DNA from: a virus
IMG/VR virus record: IMGVR_UViG_3300046170_000180
Span: 1-32,333 of that record
Length of the DNA stretch: 32,333 bases
Strand: one strand, 5' to 3'
How positions within the stretch are numbered: position 1 is the first letter of the stretch; the number at the start of each line of letters is the position of its first letter. The notes under the pieces were generated by a model. It had not been told where the DNA came from and did no database searches. It saw nothing but the letters and a program-made list of their open reading frames with translations. A program made the translations under genes and the position numbers. Positions 1-7,646 of this stretch are shown here, one piece after another.

Positions 1-11
1 ACTCCATCCAT
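1..11 (-). CDS. Possible start of a leftward gene running off the left edge
   Basis: On the minus strand an ATG at 11-9 is preceded, five bases upstream, by GGAG (complement of 17-20), a good ribosome binding site. Only three codons (Met-Asp-Gly) lie inside the window, so no product can be named. Its strand agrees with the leftward genes at the right end of the window. It may be the 5' end of the gene whose 3' end lies at 32241-32333 if the molecule is circular, but the frames do not join exactly. Confidence 0.25.
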
Positions 12-82
12 TCTCACTCCTCTCATTCTGCCAGGCATATTGCTTTGCGTTCTGCGAATGTGGCAAAAGTGACAAGCGAAAC

Positions 83-123
83 GGGGACGGGGAGGGGGGA
101 TTGCAAACATGGCTGACGGGGGG
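83..123 (+). other. G-run cluster, possible G-quadruplex
   Basis: Four runs of four to six G occur within 41 bases on the plus strand (83-86, 89-92, 94-99, 118-123). The spacing between the third and fourth run is long (18 bases), so a quadruplex is possible but not optimal. No coding signal covers it. Confidence 0.3.
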
Positions 124-228
124 TGCCACCCAGACACAAAAAAGGAGTATTTTGGAATTACGTTAAGTATCTGTTTCCTTTAGTTATATTGTAGGTATTT
201 TTATTCCATTAAGTTCTAAGGTATAACT

Positions 229-280
229 AACCCGCCCCCTATTTGTGGGGTACGCTGGGGATTCTGGGGATTCTGGATTT
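229..280 (+). repeat. Hairpin plus 9-bp G-run repeats, copy 1
   Basis: AACCCGCCCCCTA at 229-241 begins a small inverted repeat (CCCC 236-239 with GGGG 247-250). Tandem 9-bp units CTGGGGATT follow at 255-263 and 264-272, with a decayed third unit at 273-280. The same arrangement, starting with the same 13 bases, recurs at 23811-23873. It is therefore a dispersed element and not chance low complexity. Its role is unknown; protein-binding iterons or a G-quadruplex are the simplest ideas. Confidence 0.6.
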
Positions 281-307
281 TTTTTAGGAAAAAGATAGAT
301 CGCAGTC

Positions 308-336
308 TTGTTTAACTAAAGGTATATATATAGGAT
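308..336 (+). promoter_or_regulatory. Candidate sigma-70-type promoter for the rightward block
   Basis: TTGTTT (308-313) is followed after 17 bases by TAGGAT (331-336); each box matches the consensus only partly. The spacer is AT-rich (TATATATA). The position just upstream of the first rightward gene at 384 and the absence of other candidates make it plausible. A phage-specific promoter cannot be excluded. Confidence 0.35.
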
Positions 337-346
337 AGGGAGGGTA

Positions 347-372
347 GGAGGGCAAATAGCCCTTCTTTTTTT
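347..372 (+). terminator. Terminator-like hairpin in the leader of the first gene
   Basis: A 7-bp stem (GGAGGGC 347-353 with GCCCTTC 359-365, one G-U pair) and a 5-base loop AAATA are followed by seven T (366-372). This is a textbook intrinsic terminator shape. It ends only one base before the GGAGA ribosome binding site of the 384 gene and lies downstream of the candidate promoter at 308-336. It could either end transcripts arriving from the left or act as an attenuator for the late block. Confidence 0.6.
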
Positions 373-383
373 GGAGAATAGAC

Positions 384-563
384 ATGGAAAAGAAAGATCA
401 CACGGTTACCTATACACCTACGGAATACTATTCGATGTGCGAAACGTCGAAGAAGCGTGTTAAGGAAATGCAGGAGCGTGGCATTCCTACTAAGTACGAC
501 CCTAAAGAGAATCCAGAAGAGGTAGGTCAGATGGATTCGTTCGGCTTTGTGATGATTAAGTAA
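384..563 (+). CDS. Small conserved-looking phage protein, 59 aa
   Basis: ATG at 384 has GGAGA (373-377) six bases upstream. The protein is short, charged and rich in Lys, Glu and Tyr (begins MEKKDHTVTYTPTEYY, ends DSFGFVMIK). No domain was recognised. It is the first gene of the rightward block and its stop lies five bases before the small-terminase start, so it is probably co-transcribed with packaging genes. Function unknown. Confidence 0.7.
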   Translation: MEKKDHTVTYTPTEYYSMCETSKKRVKEMQERGIPTKYDPKENPEEVGQMDSFGFVMIK

Positions 564-568
564 TCAGC

Positions 569-1003
569 ATGGAAGAAACGCACGTTCAACGAAGAAAGCG
601 CGAGATAAAGCAGCGTAAACAGGAGTCAGGGAGGCCATCCAAAAAGGATATAGTCTCTAATTCGCCTGGGGGAAGGGGTAAAGTAGGTCGTCCAAAGGGT
701 GATGCAACTATAATTAACGAGTATAAGGCTCGTATGCTGGCATCCCCTAAGTCCAAACGGGTACTAGATACCATATTCGATGCAGCGTTAGACCACGATC
801 ACAAGAATCAGGCGGCAGCATGGAAGTTAGTTATGGATCGTATACTACCTGTGGCGGCCTTTGAGAAAGAGGTGGTACAAAACGGCGGTAAATCCGCTAT
901 TCAAATCAACATAACGGGCGTGGGTACAGCTGAGGTCAAAGACATTGATCCGACTACTATCCAACCTACGGTAATTGACGGGGACAACGGTGAAATACTT
1001 TAG
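569..1003 (+). CDS. Putative terminase small subunit
   Basis: This 144-aa protein has a strongly basic N-terminus (residues 1-60, with a GRPKGD stretch). A helical core follows (about residues 62-95, SPKSKRVLDTIFDAALDHDH then KNQAAAWKLVMDRILP), and the C-terminus has a predicted beta character (SAIQINITGV). The core and its place at the head of the packaging genes match small terminase or DNA-packaging proteins of podoviruses, which recognise phage DNA and hand it to the large subunit. No helix-turn-helix was identified with certainty. The end overlaps the endolysin start by 14 bases. The assignment rests on memory of the family and on gene order. Confidence 0.6.
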   Translation: MEETHVQRRKREIKQRKQESGRPSKKDIVSNSPGGRGKVGRPKGDATIINEYKARMLASPKSKRVLDTIFDAALDHDHKNQAAAWKLVMDRILPVAAFEKEVVQNGGKSAIQINITGVGTAEVKDIDPTTIQPTVIDGDNGEIL

Positions 1004-1334
1004 GCTAGAGGAGTTTGACTGCACTCATACCAACCGAAATGAGATGGATGAGGCGTTTTTAGAGAAATTAGACGAGCTGCGCGAAAAATGCGGCTTTCCG
1101 TTTAAGATTACGTCAGGCTATCGTGATCCTTCGCACCCCGTGGAGTCCCGGAAACAGTTTCCCGGCGTTCACACGTACGGGATTGCGGCCGATATTGCGG
1201 TAAGCAACGGTAAAGACCGCATGAATCTCGTGCATGAAGCGTTAAAAATGGGATTTGGTGGTATTGGGGTAGCCAGATCGTTCGTTCACGTAGATACTCG
1301 TGACACAACTCAGGTTATGTGGACGTATTCATGA
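990..1334 (+). CDS. Endolysin, M15 family D-Ala-D-Ala carboxypeptidase-like
   Basis: This zinc peptidase fold should cut peptide cross-links in peptidoglycan at lysis. With the GTG start at 990 the protein is 114 aa. The M15A signature is complete: SGYRDPSHP at 42-50, zinc ligands His61 and Asp68 (GVHTYGIAADI) and His100 with Asp102 (SFVHVDTR). A TTG at 975 in the same frame is an alternative start, but the family match begins at KYFRLEEFDC. There is no signal peptide, so export would need a holin. The gene sits between the two terminase genes, far from the holin candidates at 11.5-12.3 kb. Confidence 0.9.
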   Translation: MKYFRLEEFDCTHTNRNEMDEAFLEKLDELREKCGFPFKITSGYRDPSHPVESRKQFPGVHTYGIAADIAVSNGKDRMNLVHEALKMGFGGIGVARSFVHVDTRDTTQVMWTYS

Positions 1335-1672
1335 AGTTTTCTCACGGCGATGCACTAACGGCAGGCTCTGCTAACACAATATTAGACGTGCCTGCTGGCT
1401 ATGATGCTATTGTTACCTACTTATTTATCTCCAATACGACGGGTAGTAGTAAGAGCATTGATGCTCGCTGGGTGCATAACAGTGTCAACATAGATTTTTT
1501 AGCAGGAAAGAACGTAGGCAGTGGTGAGTTTCTAGAGTTTGGCGGGCAGTTCGGTGAATTTCTTGTTGCAAAAGAAGGAGATACGCTAACACTAACGCCA
1601 GAGGCTGCGTCTACATTCGTTAGCATTCTTTCGTTTGAGTTAGTACCAGCAACACCGAGGCTAAACTTCTAA
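1331..1672 (+). CDS. Small beta-rich protein, possible virion decoration protein
   Basis: Start at ATG 1331, overlapping the endolysin stop by four bases (ATGA). The 113-aa product is rich in Thr, Ser, Gly and Phe with alternating hydrophobic residues, which suggests a beta-sandwich, and it has no Cys. Similar small proteins near packaging genes of podoviruses are often virion surface or decoration proteins, but no specific family was recognised. The function is inference from composition and position. Confidence 0.45.
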   Translation: MKFSHGDALTAGSANTILDVPAGYDAIVTYLFISNTTGSSKSIDARWVHNSVNIDFLAGKNVGSGEFLEFGGQFGEFLVAKEGDTLTLTPEAASTFVSILSFELVPATPRLNF

Positions 1673-1673
1673 T

Positions 1674-1937
1674 ATGGTTATTGTTCTCGGGGCAGATTGG
1701 TGCGCCGGTTGCAAAGCAGTTCGCACTAAGCTGGCTAAATGCGACATAGAACACAGATATGTAAAAATCCCGCCCGGACAAGCCGGATGGGATATGGTTG
1801 AATCACTAACAGGCCGTCGTGCAGTGCCGGCAGTTATGTATAAGTTTGGTTCTCCTGTTGAGCTAAACGATTTGTTGCGGCAAGCAGGGGCATCTGAGCG
1901 AGAACTAACAGAAGAAGAGTTAGACGAATTTGACTAA
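1674..1937 (+). CDS. Glutaredoxin/thioredoxin-like protein
   Basis: The 87-aa product begins MVIVLGADWCAGC and carries the CxxC redox motif (Cys10 and Cys13). It then has the family's cis-Pro region (RRAVPAVMYKFG). Length and motif order fit a phage glutaredoxin, which reduces disulfides or feeds ribonucleotide reductase. No ribonucleotide reductase is seen here, so the partner is probably a host protein. The acidic tail (EEELDEFD) is unusual. It lies between the decoration-like gene and the large terminase and is probably co-transcribed with them. Confidence 0.75.
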   Translation: MVIVLGADWCAGCKAVRTKLAKCDIEHRYVKIPPGQAGWDMVESLTGRRAVPAVMYKFGSPVELNDLLRQAGASERELTEEELDEFD

Positions 1938-1963
1938 ATCACCTAAAGGGAAGTTAAAGGAAT

Positions 1964-3217
1964 TTGACTGATTTAAATATTGAGCTTTTGCCTTGGCAGC
2001 AAAGTGTATGGGCAGACAATACTCGATTTAAAATTGTTGCAGCAGGCCGACGAACGGGTAAGTCGCGTCTTGCTGCGTGGATGCTAATTGTTAATGCGCT
2101 ACAGGCGGACAAAGGCCATGTATTTTACGTCGCACCTACTCAAGGACAAGCCAGAGACATCATGTGGCAAACCCTCATGGAACTGGGGCATCCTGTTATT
2201 GCTGGTAGTCACATTAATAATTTGCAAATCAAGCTGGTCAACGGAGCGACCATCAACCTTAAAGGCGCTGACAGGCCAGAAACAATGCGAGGCGTTAGTC
2301 TCAAGTTTTTAGTGCTAGATGAGTACGCAGATATGAAACCTGACGTATTCGAGCAGATTTTAAGACCTGCATTGGCCGACCAAGAAGGCGGCGCAATGTT
2401 TATTGGGACACCGATGGGAAGAAACCATTTCTACGAACTGTATAAATATGCGGAGTTTGGAGATGATAAAACGTACAAGGCATGGCACTTTACTTCTTAC
2501 GACAATCCTATTCTTAAACGGAGTGAAATCGACATTGCTAAGAAGTCTATGTCTTCTTATGCGTTTCGTCAGGAATTTATGGCGTCGTTTGAAGCCCGTG
2601 GTTCAGAGATGTTTAAGGAAGACTGGGTACGCTTTAGTGAGGATGAGCCGGATGTAGGCGATTACTACATTGCTGTCGACTTAGCAGGCTTTGAAGAGGT
2701 CAATAAGAAAAGAACAAAGAATACAAAACTGGATGATACTGCGATTGCCGTTGTTAAAGTTAGTGAGCATGGCTGGTTTGTTGATAATATTATCTACGGA
2801 CGCTGGAGCCTTGACGAAACGGCAGCCAAAATTTTTCAGGCCGTCAGAGACTATCGTCCCGTTAGTGTGGGTATCGAAAGAGGGATTGCAAAGCAAGCTG
2901 TAATGTCTCCACTGGCTGATTTGCAAAAAAGATATGGTAATTTTTTTAGAGTTGAAGAATTAAGTCACGGAAACAAGAAAAAAACAGATAGAATTATGTG
3001 GGCGTTACAAGGGCGGTTTGAAAACGGCTTTATCACGCTTAACAAGGGAGAGTGGAACTCACGATTCCTTGACCAACTGTTTCAGTTCCCTGATTCTTTA
3101 ACACACGATGACTTAGTCGATGCTTTAGCGTACATTGACCAACTAGCTAATGTCGCTTATGACTATGAATACGAAATTGAAGACCACCAAATACTAGATG
3201 TGGTAGCAGGGTACTGA
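1964..3217 (+). CDS. terL: Terminase large subunit (packaging ATPase/nuclease)
   Basis: The motor that pumps DNA into the procapsid and cuts the concatemer; 417 aa. ATPase domain: Walker A AGRRTGKS at 27-34, Walker B FLVLDE at 115-120, coupling motif GTP at 148-150. RNase H-like nuclease: Asp239 in YYIAVDLAG, Glu305 in VGIERG, and the HDDLVDALAY Asp cluster near 381-388. The start is a TTG, because an in-frame stop lies just upstream and no ATG fits; AAAGG precedes it. The TTG lies in the second of two copies of GAATTTGACT (1926-1935 and 1960-1969), the first of which encodes the end of the preceding protein. Confidence 0.95.
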   Translation: MTDLNIELLPWQQSVWADNTRFKIVAAGRRTGKSRLAAWMLIVNALQADKGHVFYVAPTQGQARDIMWQTLMELGHPVIAGSHINNLQIKLVNGATINLKGADRPETMRGVSLKFLVLDEYADMKPDVFEQILRPALADQEGGAMFIGTPMGRNHFYELYKYAEFGDDKTYKAWHFTSYDNPILKRSEIDIAKKSMSSYAFRQEFMASFEARGSEMFKEDWVRFSEDEPDVGDYYIAVDLAGFEEVNKKRTKNTKLDDTAIAVVKVSEHGWFVDNIIYGRWSLDETAAKIFQAVRDYRPVSVGIERGIAKQAVMSPLADLQKRYGNFFRVEELSHGNKKKTDRIMWALQGRFENGFITLNKGEWNSRFLDQLFQFPDSLTHDDLVDALAYIDQLANVAYDYEYEIEDHQILDVVAGY

Positions 3218-3218
3218 T

Positions 3219-5279
3219 ATGACCGAATTATATGAAGAAGATCCGATTTTAATTGAGCAATCTATCGAAGATTGGGTCATCGTTAAGTGCGAGGATTGGC
3301 GTGACTACTATGAGTCAAATTACGAAGCGCGTTTTGAAGAATATTACCGACTATGGCGAGGGATATGGGATCCTGCTGATAGCGCTCGTAGCTCTGAGCG
3401 TTCCCGCATCATCTCTCCTGCACTTCAGCAGGCCGTTGAGTCTAATGTAGCCGAACTTGAAGAGGCAACCTTTGGTCGCGGCAAGTGGTTTGATGTTTCT
3501 GACAACATGGGCGACACCGAACCGCAAGATGTACAGTTTTTACGCAACAAACTAACCGAAGACTTTGAGGACTGCATGGTACGTAAGGCCGTTGCAGAAT
3601 GCCTTATTAACTCTGCGGTATTTGGTACGGGCATCGGTGAAATTGTCATCGAAGAAATGAAGGAAATGGTGCCTTCTACCCAGCCAATCATGGATGGAGA
3701 CCTGCAGGCAGTAGGCATTAACATCACTGATCGCGTAAAAGTAAAACTAAAGCCTGTTTTGCCGCAGAACTTTCTAATAGACCCCGTTGCAACCAGCGTT
3801 GATGAAGCACTTGGGGTCTGCATTGATGAGTTTGTTAGCCGACACTCCGTTGAGTTGATGCAGGAGCAGGGCATATATCGTGAAGGATATATCGGATACG
3901 CAGCTCCTGACACAGATCTTGAGCCAGACCAAGACATCACCATTTATAACGACGACAAAATCCGCCTAACCAAGTATTACGGCCTTGTTCCTCGTGAGCT
4001 GCTTAATTCTGCCTTAGAAGATGTAGGTGAAGATAAGACAGAAGAAGATACGAAGTACGTTGAAGCAATTGTTGTCATTGCAAATGGCGGAATTTTGTTA
4101 AAAGCAGAGGCCAATCCGTACATGATGCAAGATCGGCCTGTTGTTGCCTTCCCTTGGGACGTAGTGCCTGGTCGATTCTGGGGCAGAGGCGTATGTGAAA
4201 AGGGCTATAACTCGCAAAAAGCACTAGATACTGAGCTTCGCGCTCGTATTGACGCACTAAGTCTGACTATTCACCCCATGATGGCTATTGATGCCACTCG
4301 TTTGCCTCGCGGCGCAAAGCCAGAGATACGACCTGGCAAGATGATCTTAACTAATGGAGATCCAAGAGAGGTTCTTCAGCCGTTTAACTTTGGTCAGGTC
4401 AATCAAATTACCTTTGCTCAGGCTGGTGCGCTACAGCAGATGGTACAACAGGCTACTGGCGCAGTAGATTCTGCGGGGCTTGCAGGAAATGTGAATGGTG
4501 AGGCCACTGCTGCCGGCATTAGTATGTCATTAGGTGCTGTTATTAAGAGACATAAGCGCACACTAATTAACTTCCAGCAATCCTTCCTGATTCCGTTTGT
4601 CAAAAAGGCTGCTTATCGGTATATGCAGTTCGATCCTGAAAACTATCCCGTATCGGATTACAAATTCAACGCCAGTTCAACGCTGGGAATCATTGCCCGT
4701 GAGTACGAAGTAACGCAGCTCGTTCAGTTGTTGCAGACTATGGGTCAAGACTCTCCACTTTATATGACGCTGGTTCAGTCTGTTATTGACAACATGAATC
4801 TTTCAAACCGCGAAGAGCTACTATCAGCTATGCAGCAAGCTATGCAGCCTACTCAGGAAGCACAGCAAATGCAGATGCAAGCTCAACAAATGCAAATGGC
4901 TGCTCAGCAAGCTCAAATGCAATTCCAGCAATCTCAAACCAATGCCCTTAACGCTCAGGCCGATGAGTCTGCAGCAAGAGCGCAGAAGTTAGTGGCTGAA
5001 GCGCAAGCAGTGCCTATAGAGCTTGAGATAGATCGGATCAATGCAGTAACTCGTAACTTGAAAGAAGGCGATGCAGAAGATAAAGAGTTTGAGCGTCGTA
5101 TGAAGTTGGCAGAAACCTTAATCAAAGAAAAGCAAGTGGAGAGCAAAACAAATGTTGACAGACCGAGAGTTACAAATGATATTCCTGAAATTCAACGACC
5201 AGTTGGAGCCGTTGAAAGCGGAAATCAAGGACTTGAAATCCCAACTCAACCAGCTGAACCAGAGCAAGGAGTTGAATAA
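3219..5279 (+). CDS. Portal protein
   Basis: This 686-aa protein forms the dodecameric ring through which DNA enters and leaves the head. The N-terminus (SIEDWVIVKCEDWRDYYESN) and core (RIISPALQQAVESNVAELEE, SRHSVELMQEQGIY, FPWDVVPGRFWGRG, TGAVDSAGLAGN) match P22/T7-type podovirus portals. From about residue 540 it is Gln/Met-rich and helical with repeated QQMQMQAQ-type units, as expected for the crown or barrel that projects into the head. The gene directly follows terL and its stop overlaps the next start (TAATG). Confidence 0.92.
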   Translation: MTELYEEDPILIEQSIEDWVIVKCEDWRDYYESNYEARFEEYYRLWRGIWDPADSARSSERSRIISPALQQAVESNVAELEEATFGRGKWFDVSDNMGDTEPQDVQFLRNKLTEDFEDCMVRKAVAECLINSAVFGTGIGEIVIEEMKEMVPSTQPIMDGDLQAVGINITDRVKVKLKPVLPQNFLIDPVATSVDEALGVCIDEFVSRHSVELMQEQGIYREGYIGYAAPDTDLEPDQDITIYNDDKIRLTKYYGLVPRELLNSALEDVGEDKTEEDTKYVEAIVVIANGGILLKAEANPYMMQDRPVVAFPWDVVPGRFWGRGVCEKGYNSQKALDTELRARIDALSLTIHPMMAIDATRLPRGAKPEIRPGKMILTNGDPREVLQPFNFGQVNQITFAQAGALQQMVQQATGAVDSAGLAGNVNGEATAAGISMSLGAVIKRHKRTLINFQQSFLIPFVKKAAYRYMQFDPENYPVSDYKFNASSTLGIIAREYEVTQLVQLLQTMGQDSPLYMTLVQSVIDNMNLSNREELLSAMQQAMQPTQEAQQMQMQAQQMQMAAQQAQMQFQQSQTNALNAQADESAARAQKLVAEAQAVPIELEIDRINAVTRNLKEGDAEDKEFERRMKLAETLIKEKQVESKTNVDRPRVTNDIPEIQRPVGAVESGNQGLEIPTQPAEPEQGVE

Positions 5280-5566
5280 TGGCGGTGAAGAAAGACCCAA
5301 GGTTGGAGCGCGTGGGCGTAAGCGGGTTCAACAAGCCGAAGAAAACGCCGGGGCATCCCACTAAATCCCATGTTGTAGTTGCAAAACAAGGTGATAAAAT
5401 CAAAACGATTCGTTTTGGTCAGCAAGGTGTGTCAGGTGCAGGAAAGAATCCTAAGACGGCGAAAGAGAAAGCCCGGAAAAAAAGCTACTACGCTCGCCAC
5501 AATGCACAGGACTCAAATCCCAGCAAGCTATCTGCGCGTTATTGGTCGCATAAGGTTAAATGGTAA
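5279..5566 (+). CDS. Small basic phage protein, 95 aa
   Basis: The protein is rich in Lys, begins MAVKKDPRLERVGVSGFNKP and has TPGHPTKSHVVVAKQGDKIK and a FGQQGV stretch. It ends in ARYWSHKVKW. I recall close relatives as a recurrent protein of unknown function next to portal genes in marine phages and cannot check the family name. High positive charge suggests contact with DNA, perhaps inside the virion. Translationally coupled to the portal (TAATG) and to the next gene. Confidence 0.8.
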   Translation: MAVKKDPRLERVGVSGFNKPKKTPGHPTKSHVVVAKQGDKIKTIRFGQQGVSGAGKNPKTAKEKARKKSYYARHNAQDSNPSKLSARYWSHKVKW

Positions 5567-5832
5567 TGGCTAAAGGCTCAAAGCATTACAAGCGTGATGG
5601 CACTGAGCATACAGGTGGCACGCACAAAATGCCTGATGGATCAGTTCACTCAGGGAAAACCCACGGCAAAACATCAGTAAAGCTCTTTCATTTTGATGAC
5701 TTGTCTAAAACAGCAAAGGAGAAAGCTATGCCCGGTTATGGAATGAAGACAACAAAGCCAAAGAAAAAGAAACCAGCTATGCCTATGCGTGGTCAGCGTA
5801 CAATGACTAACAAGAAAAATAAAAAGAAGTAG
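5566..5832 (+). CDS. Small basic phage protein, 88 aa
   Basis: ATG at 5566 overlaps the previous stop by one base. The N-terminal part (MAKGSKHYKRDGTEHTGGTH, then KMPDGSVHSGKTHGKTS) looks like a small His/Gly beta hairpin with two similar strands. The C-terminus is nearly all Lys, Pro and Met and ends KKNKKK. No catalytic motif is visible. Second of four adjacent Lys-rich proteins and probably virion- or DNA-associated, which is inference. Confidence 0.75.
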   Translation: MAKGSKHYKRDGTEHTGGTHKMPDGSVHSGKTHGKTSVKLFHFDDLSKTAKEKAMPGYGMKTTKPKKKKPAMPMRGQRTMTNKKNKKK

Positions 5833-5834
5833 TT

Positions 5835-6014
5835 ATGGCTAAAGCTAAAGCAAAGCCTAAAAAGAAAAGTACGATACCCGATAATGTAAAAAACAAAGCT
5901 CTTTATTCGCGGGTAAAGTCTGAGGCTAAAAGAAAGTTTGACGTTTATCCTAGTGCATACGCAAATGCATGGTTAGTTAAAACATATAAAAAACGCGGCG
6001 GCACTTATGGCTAA
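5835..6014 (+). CDS. Small basic phage protein, 59 aa
   Basis: ATG at 5835, TAA at 6012-6014. It opens with a Lys-rich tail (MAKAKAKPKKKSTIPDN). A compact module follows: LYSRVKSEAKRKFDVYPSAY then ANAWLVKTYKKRGGTYG. That module is widespread in phages as a stand-alone unit, from memory. It overlaps the following gene by eight bases. The function is unknown; its conserved aromatic and basic residues suggest nucleic-acid contact. Confidence 0.8.
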   Translation: MAKAKAKPKKKSTIPDNVKNKALYSRVKSEAKRKFDVYPSAYANAWLVKTYKKRGGTYG

Positions 6015-6261
6015 AACAAAAGGCGGACTAACCAAGTGGTTTAATGAGGAATGGGTAGATGTTAAGACTGGTAAGCCTTGTGGTCGTAAGTCTGCAAGCA
6101 AAAGTAAACGTCCTTACCCTTCTTGTAGGCCAAAAGCAGTAGCAGCCAAAATGACTGCGGCAGAAAAAAAGTCATCTGCAAAGCGCAAGACTGGCCCTAC
6201 TAAAATTAAACACGCTGTAACAGCTTCGGGTCGCCGGAGAAAGACAACTAAAAAAGCCTGA
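6007..6261 (+). CDS. Small basic phage protein, 84 aa
   Basis: It begins MAKTKGGLTKWFNEEWVDV and has KPCGRKSASKSKRPYPSCRP with two Cys, then a Lys/Arg/Ala-rich tail. From memory the GLTKWFxExWVD...PCGRKS block is a well-known small phage domain of unknown function that often neighbours the KRKFDVYPSAYANAW module, as it does here. Fourth of the Lys-rich cluster. After it lies a 56-base gap with no obvious terminator. Confidence 0.8.
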   Translation: MAKTKGGLTKWFNEEWVDVKTGKPCGRKSASKSKRPYPSCRPKAVAAKMTAAEKKSSAKRKTGPTKIKHAVTASGRRRKTTKKA

Positions 6262-6317
6262 CTTTCTTTAAAAATCATGGTAAAAGGCATTTTTCAACAA
6301 ACTAAACAAGGATTGCT

Positions 6318-6572
6318 ATGACTCCTGAATTAGAGGTGTACTTTAATAACTACAATCAGTTATTTAACAGTGAGGGTTTTAAGCAGCTTGTGAGCGAGCT
6401 TTCTAACAACGCTACACAACTTGCAGATATACAAACGGTAAAAGACGAGCAAGATCTTTTTTACCGTAAAGGCCAAGTAGCTGCGTTTGCTACAGTAATT
6501 AATCTTGAAGGTACGATTACTGCGGCGCGAGAACAGGCGGAGGCCGAAGAACAAGAGGATATGGATGTATAA
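6318..6572 (+). CDS. Small acidic protein of unknown function
   Basis: 84 aa, mostly helical and acidic at the C-terminus (ends AEEQEDMDV), with no Cys and no motif recognised. The size, the helical character and the place just before the zinc ribbon and scaffold genes suggest a morphogenesis accessory, but nothing proves this. AAGGA lies upstream of the ATG. Its stop overlaps the next gene by eight bases. Confidence 0.65.
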   Translation: MTPELEVYFNNYNQLFNSEGFKQLVSELSNNATQLADIQTVKDEQDLFYRKGQVAAFATVINLEGTITAAREQAEAEEQEDMDV

Positions 6573-6789
6573 AATATACGATTTCCGTTGCACTAACGGC
6601 CATATCTTTGAAGAAATGGTAGAGAGCGGTATTACAACCAGTAGGTGCGGTTGTGGTGCCAATGCTACTAAAATGCTGTCAGCACCTAAGTGCGTACTTG
6701 ACGGATCTAGTGGGGACTTTCCGGGTCGTCACATGAAATGGGTACGAGAACACGAAGCGGCTGGCAGGAAACCTAAATCTCCACAATGA
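6565..6789 (+). CDS. FmdB-like zinc-ribbon protein
   Basis: ATG at 6565 gives a 74-aa protein starting MYKIYDFRCTNGHIFEE. It has a C-x2-GH knuckle and a second CGC knuckle (TSRCGCGAN), the order seen in FmdB-type putative regulatory zinc ribbons. The C-terminal part (GDFPGRHMKWVREHEAAGRK) is the short helix common in phage versions. The family's biochemical role is unsettled. The start overlaps the preceding stop, so the two are probably translated together. Confidence 0.7.
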   Translation: MYKIYDFRCTNGHIFEEMVESGITTSRCGCGANATKMLSAPKCVLDGSSGDFPGRHMKWVREHEAAGRKPKSPQ

Positions 6790-6809
6790 CTTAGTTCACG
6801 GAGTTTAAT

Positions 6810-7628
6810 ATGTCTAGAGCAACAATGCTTGATCCGCACCTCGAAGAAGAGGGCAATGTGGACAACGTTGAAAACGAAGCAAGCGAGATTCAACAACCTG
6901 AAGAGGAAGTTGAGCAACCTCAATACTCGGAAGAGGAAGACACTGAAGACGACATTCCAGAGAGATACCGTGGTAAATCTCTAAAAGACGTTGTTCAGAT
7001 GCACCAAGAAGTTGAAAAGGTGATGAGTCGGCACTCTACTGAAGTAGGCGAGCTTCGCAAGGTAGTGGATGAGTACATTAATACTCAGTCACAATCAGCA
7101 CCTCAACAGAAAAATGTTGAGCCTGAAAGCGATATTGATTACTTCACAGATCCTCAAGCCGCTGTTTATCGTGCTATTGAGAATCACCCTAAGATTAGAG
7201 AGGCGGAACAATATACTGCAAACTATAAAAGGCAATCTGCTTTAGCAGAGCTTAATAATCGGCATCCAGATATGAATAATATTCTGAATGATCCGAAGTT
7301 TGCTGATTGGATCAAATCTTCAAAGATTAGGACTCAGCTGTTTGTACAAGCTGACCAAGAGTATAACGCTGAAGCTGCTGATGAACTGTTTAACCTCTGG
7401 AAAGAGCGCAAGACAGTTGCACAGCAGACCGCAAATGTTGAAAAACAAGTGCGTAAACAGCAGCTCCGGGCAGCCAACACAGGCAACGCGAAGGGTAGTG
7501 GTGAGAAGACGCGTGAAAAAACATATCGCAGGGCCGACATTATTAAACTAATGAAAACGGATCCCGAGCGTTACCAGATGATTTCAAATGATATCTTGAG
7601 GGCATACGCGGAGGGCCGAGTCAAATAA
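6810..7628 (+). CDS. Scaffold protein
   Basis: 272 aa, very acidic at the N-terminus (residues 10-50 rich in Glu and Asp). Helical, coiled-coil-like segments follow (SLKDVVQMHQEVEKVMSRHS, then VGELRKVVDEYI). The basic C-terminus has ERYQMISNDILRAYAEGRVK. Composition, size and position directly before the coat gene are those of podovirus scaffolds, which guide coat assembly and then leave the procapsid. Exit may occur through the portal; no protease gene was seen. Confidence 0.85.
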   Translation: MSRATMLDPHLEEEGNVDNVENEASEIQQPEEEVEQPQYSEEEDTEDDIPERYRGKSLKDVVQMHQEVEKVMSRHSTEVGELRKVVDEYINTQSQSAPQQKNVEPESDIDYFTDPQAAVYRAIENHPKIREAEQYTANYKRQSALAELNNRHPDMNNILNDPKFADWIKSSKIRTQLFVQADQEYNAEAADELFNLWKERKTVAQQTANVEKQVRKQQLRAANTGNAKGSGEKTREKTYRRADIIKLMKTDPERYQMISNDILRAYAEGRVK

Positions 7629-7646
7629 TCTTGAAAGGAGATTGAC

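Larger units (their letters stand above)
1..383. other. Non-coding, G-rich left region
   Basis: No convincing gene lies between the edge and the first ORF at 384. The stretch holds G runs at 83-86, 89-92, 94-99 and 118-123 on the plus strand. After them come an AT-rich segment (about 150-230), a hairpin plus 9-bp repeat element (229-280), a candidate promoter (308-336) and a terminator-like hairpin (347-372). It is the only long gene-free stretch in the window, so it is a natural place for control of the late block. Confidence 0.6.

Noticed and set aside
3425-3943. 172-codon antisense frame inside the portal gene
   Set aside because: Ser/Cys-rich shadow peptide with no motif and no ribosome binding site; the portal frame explains the constraint.
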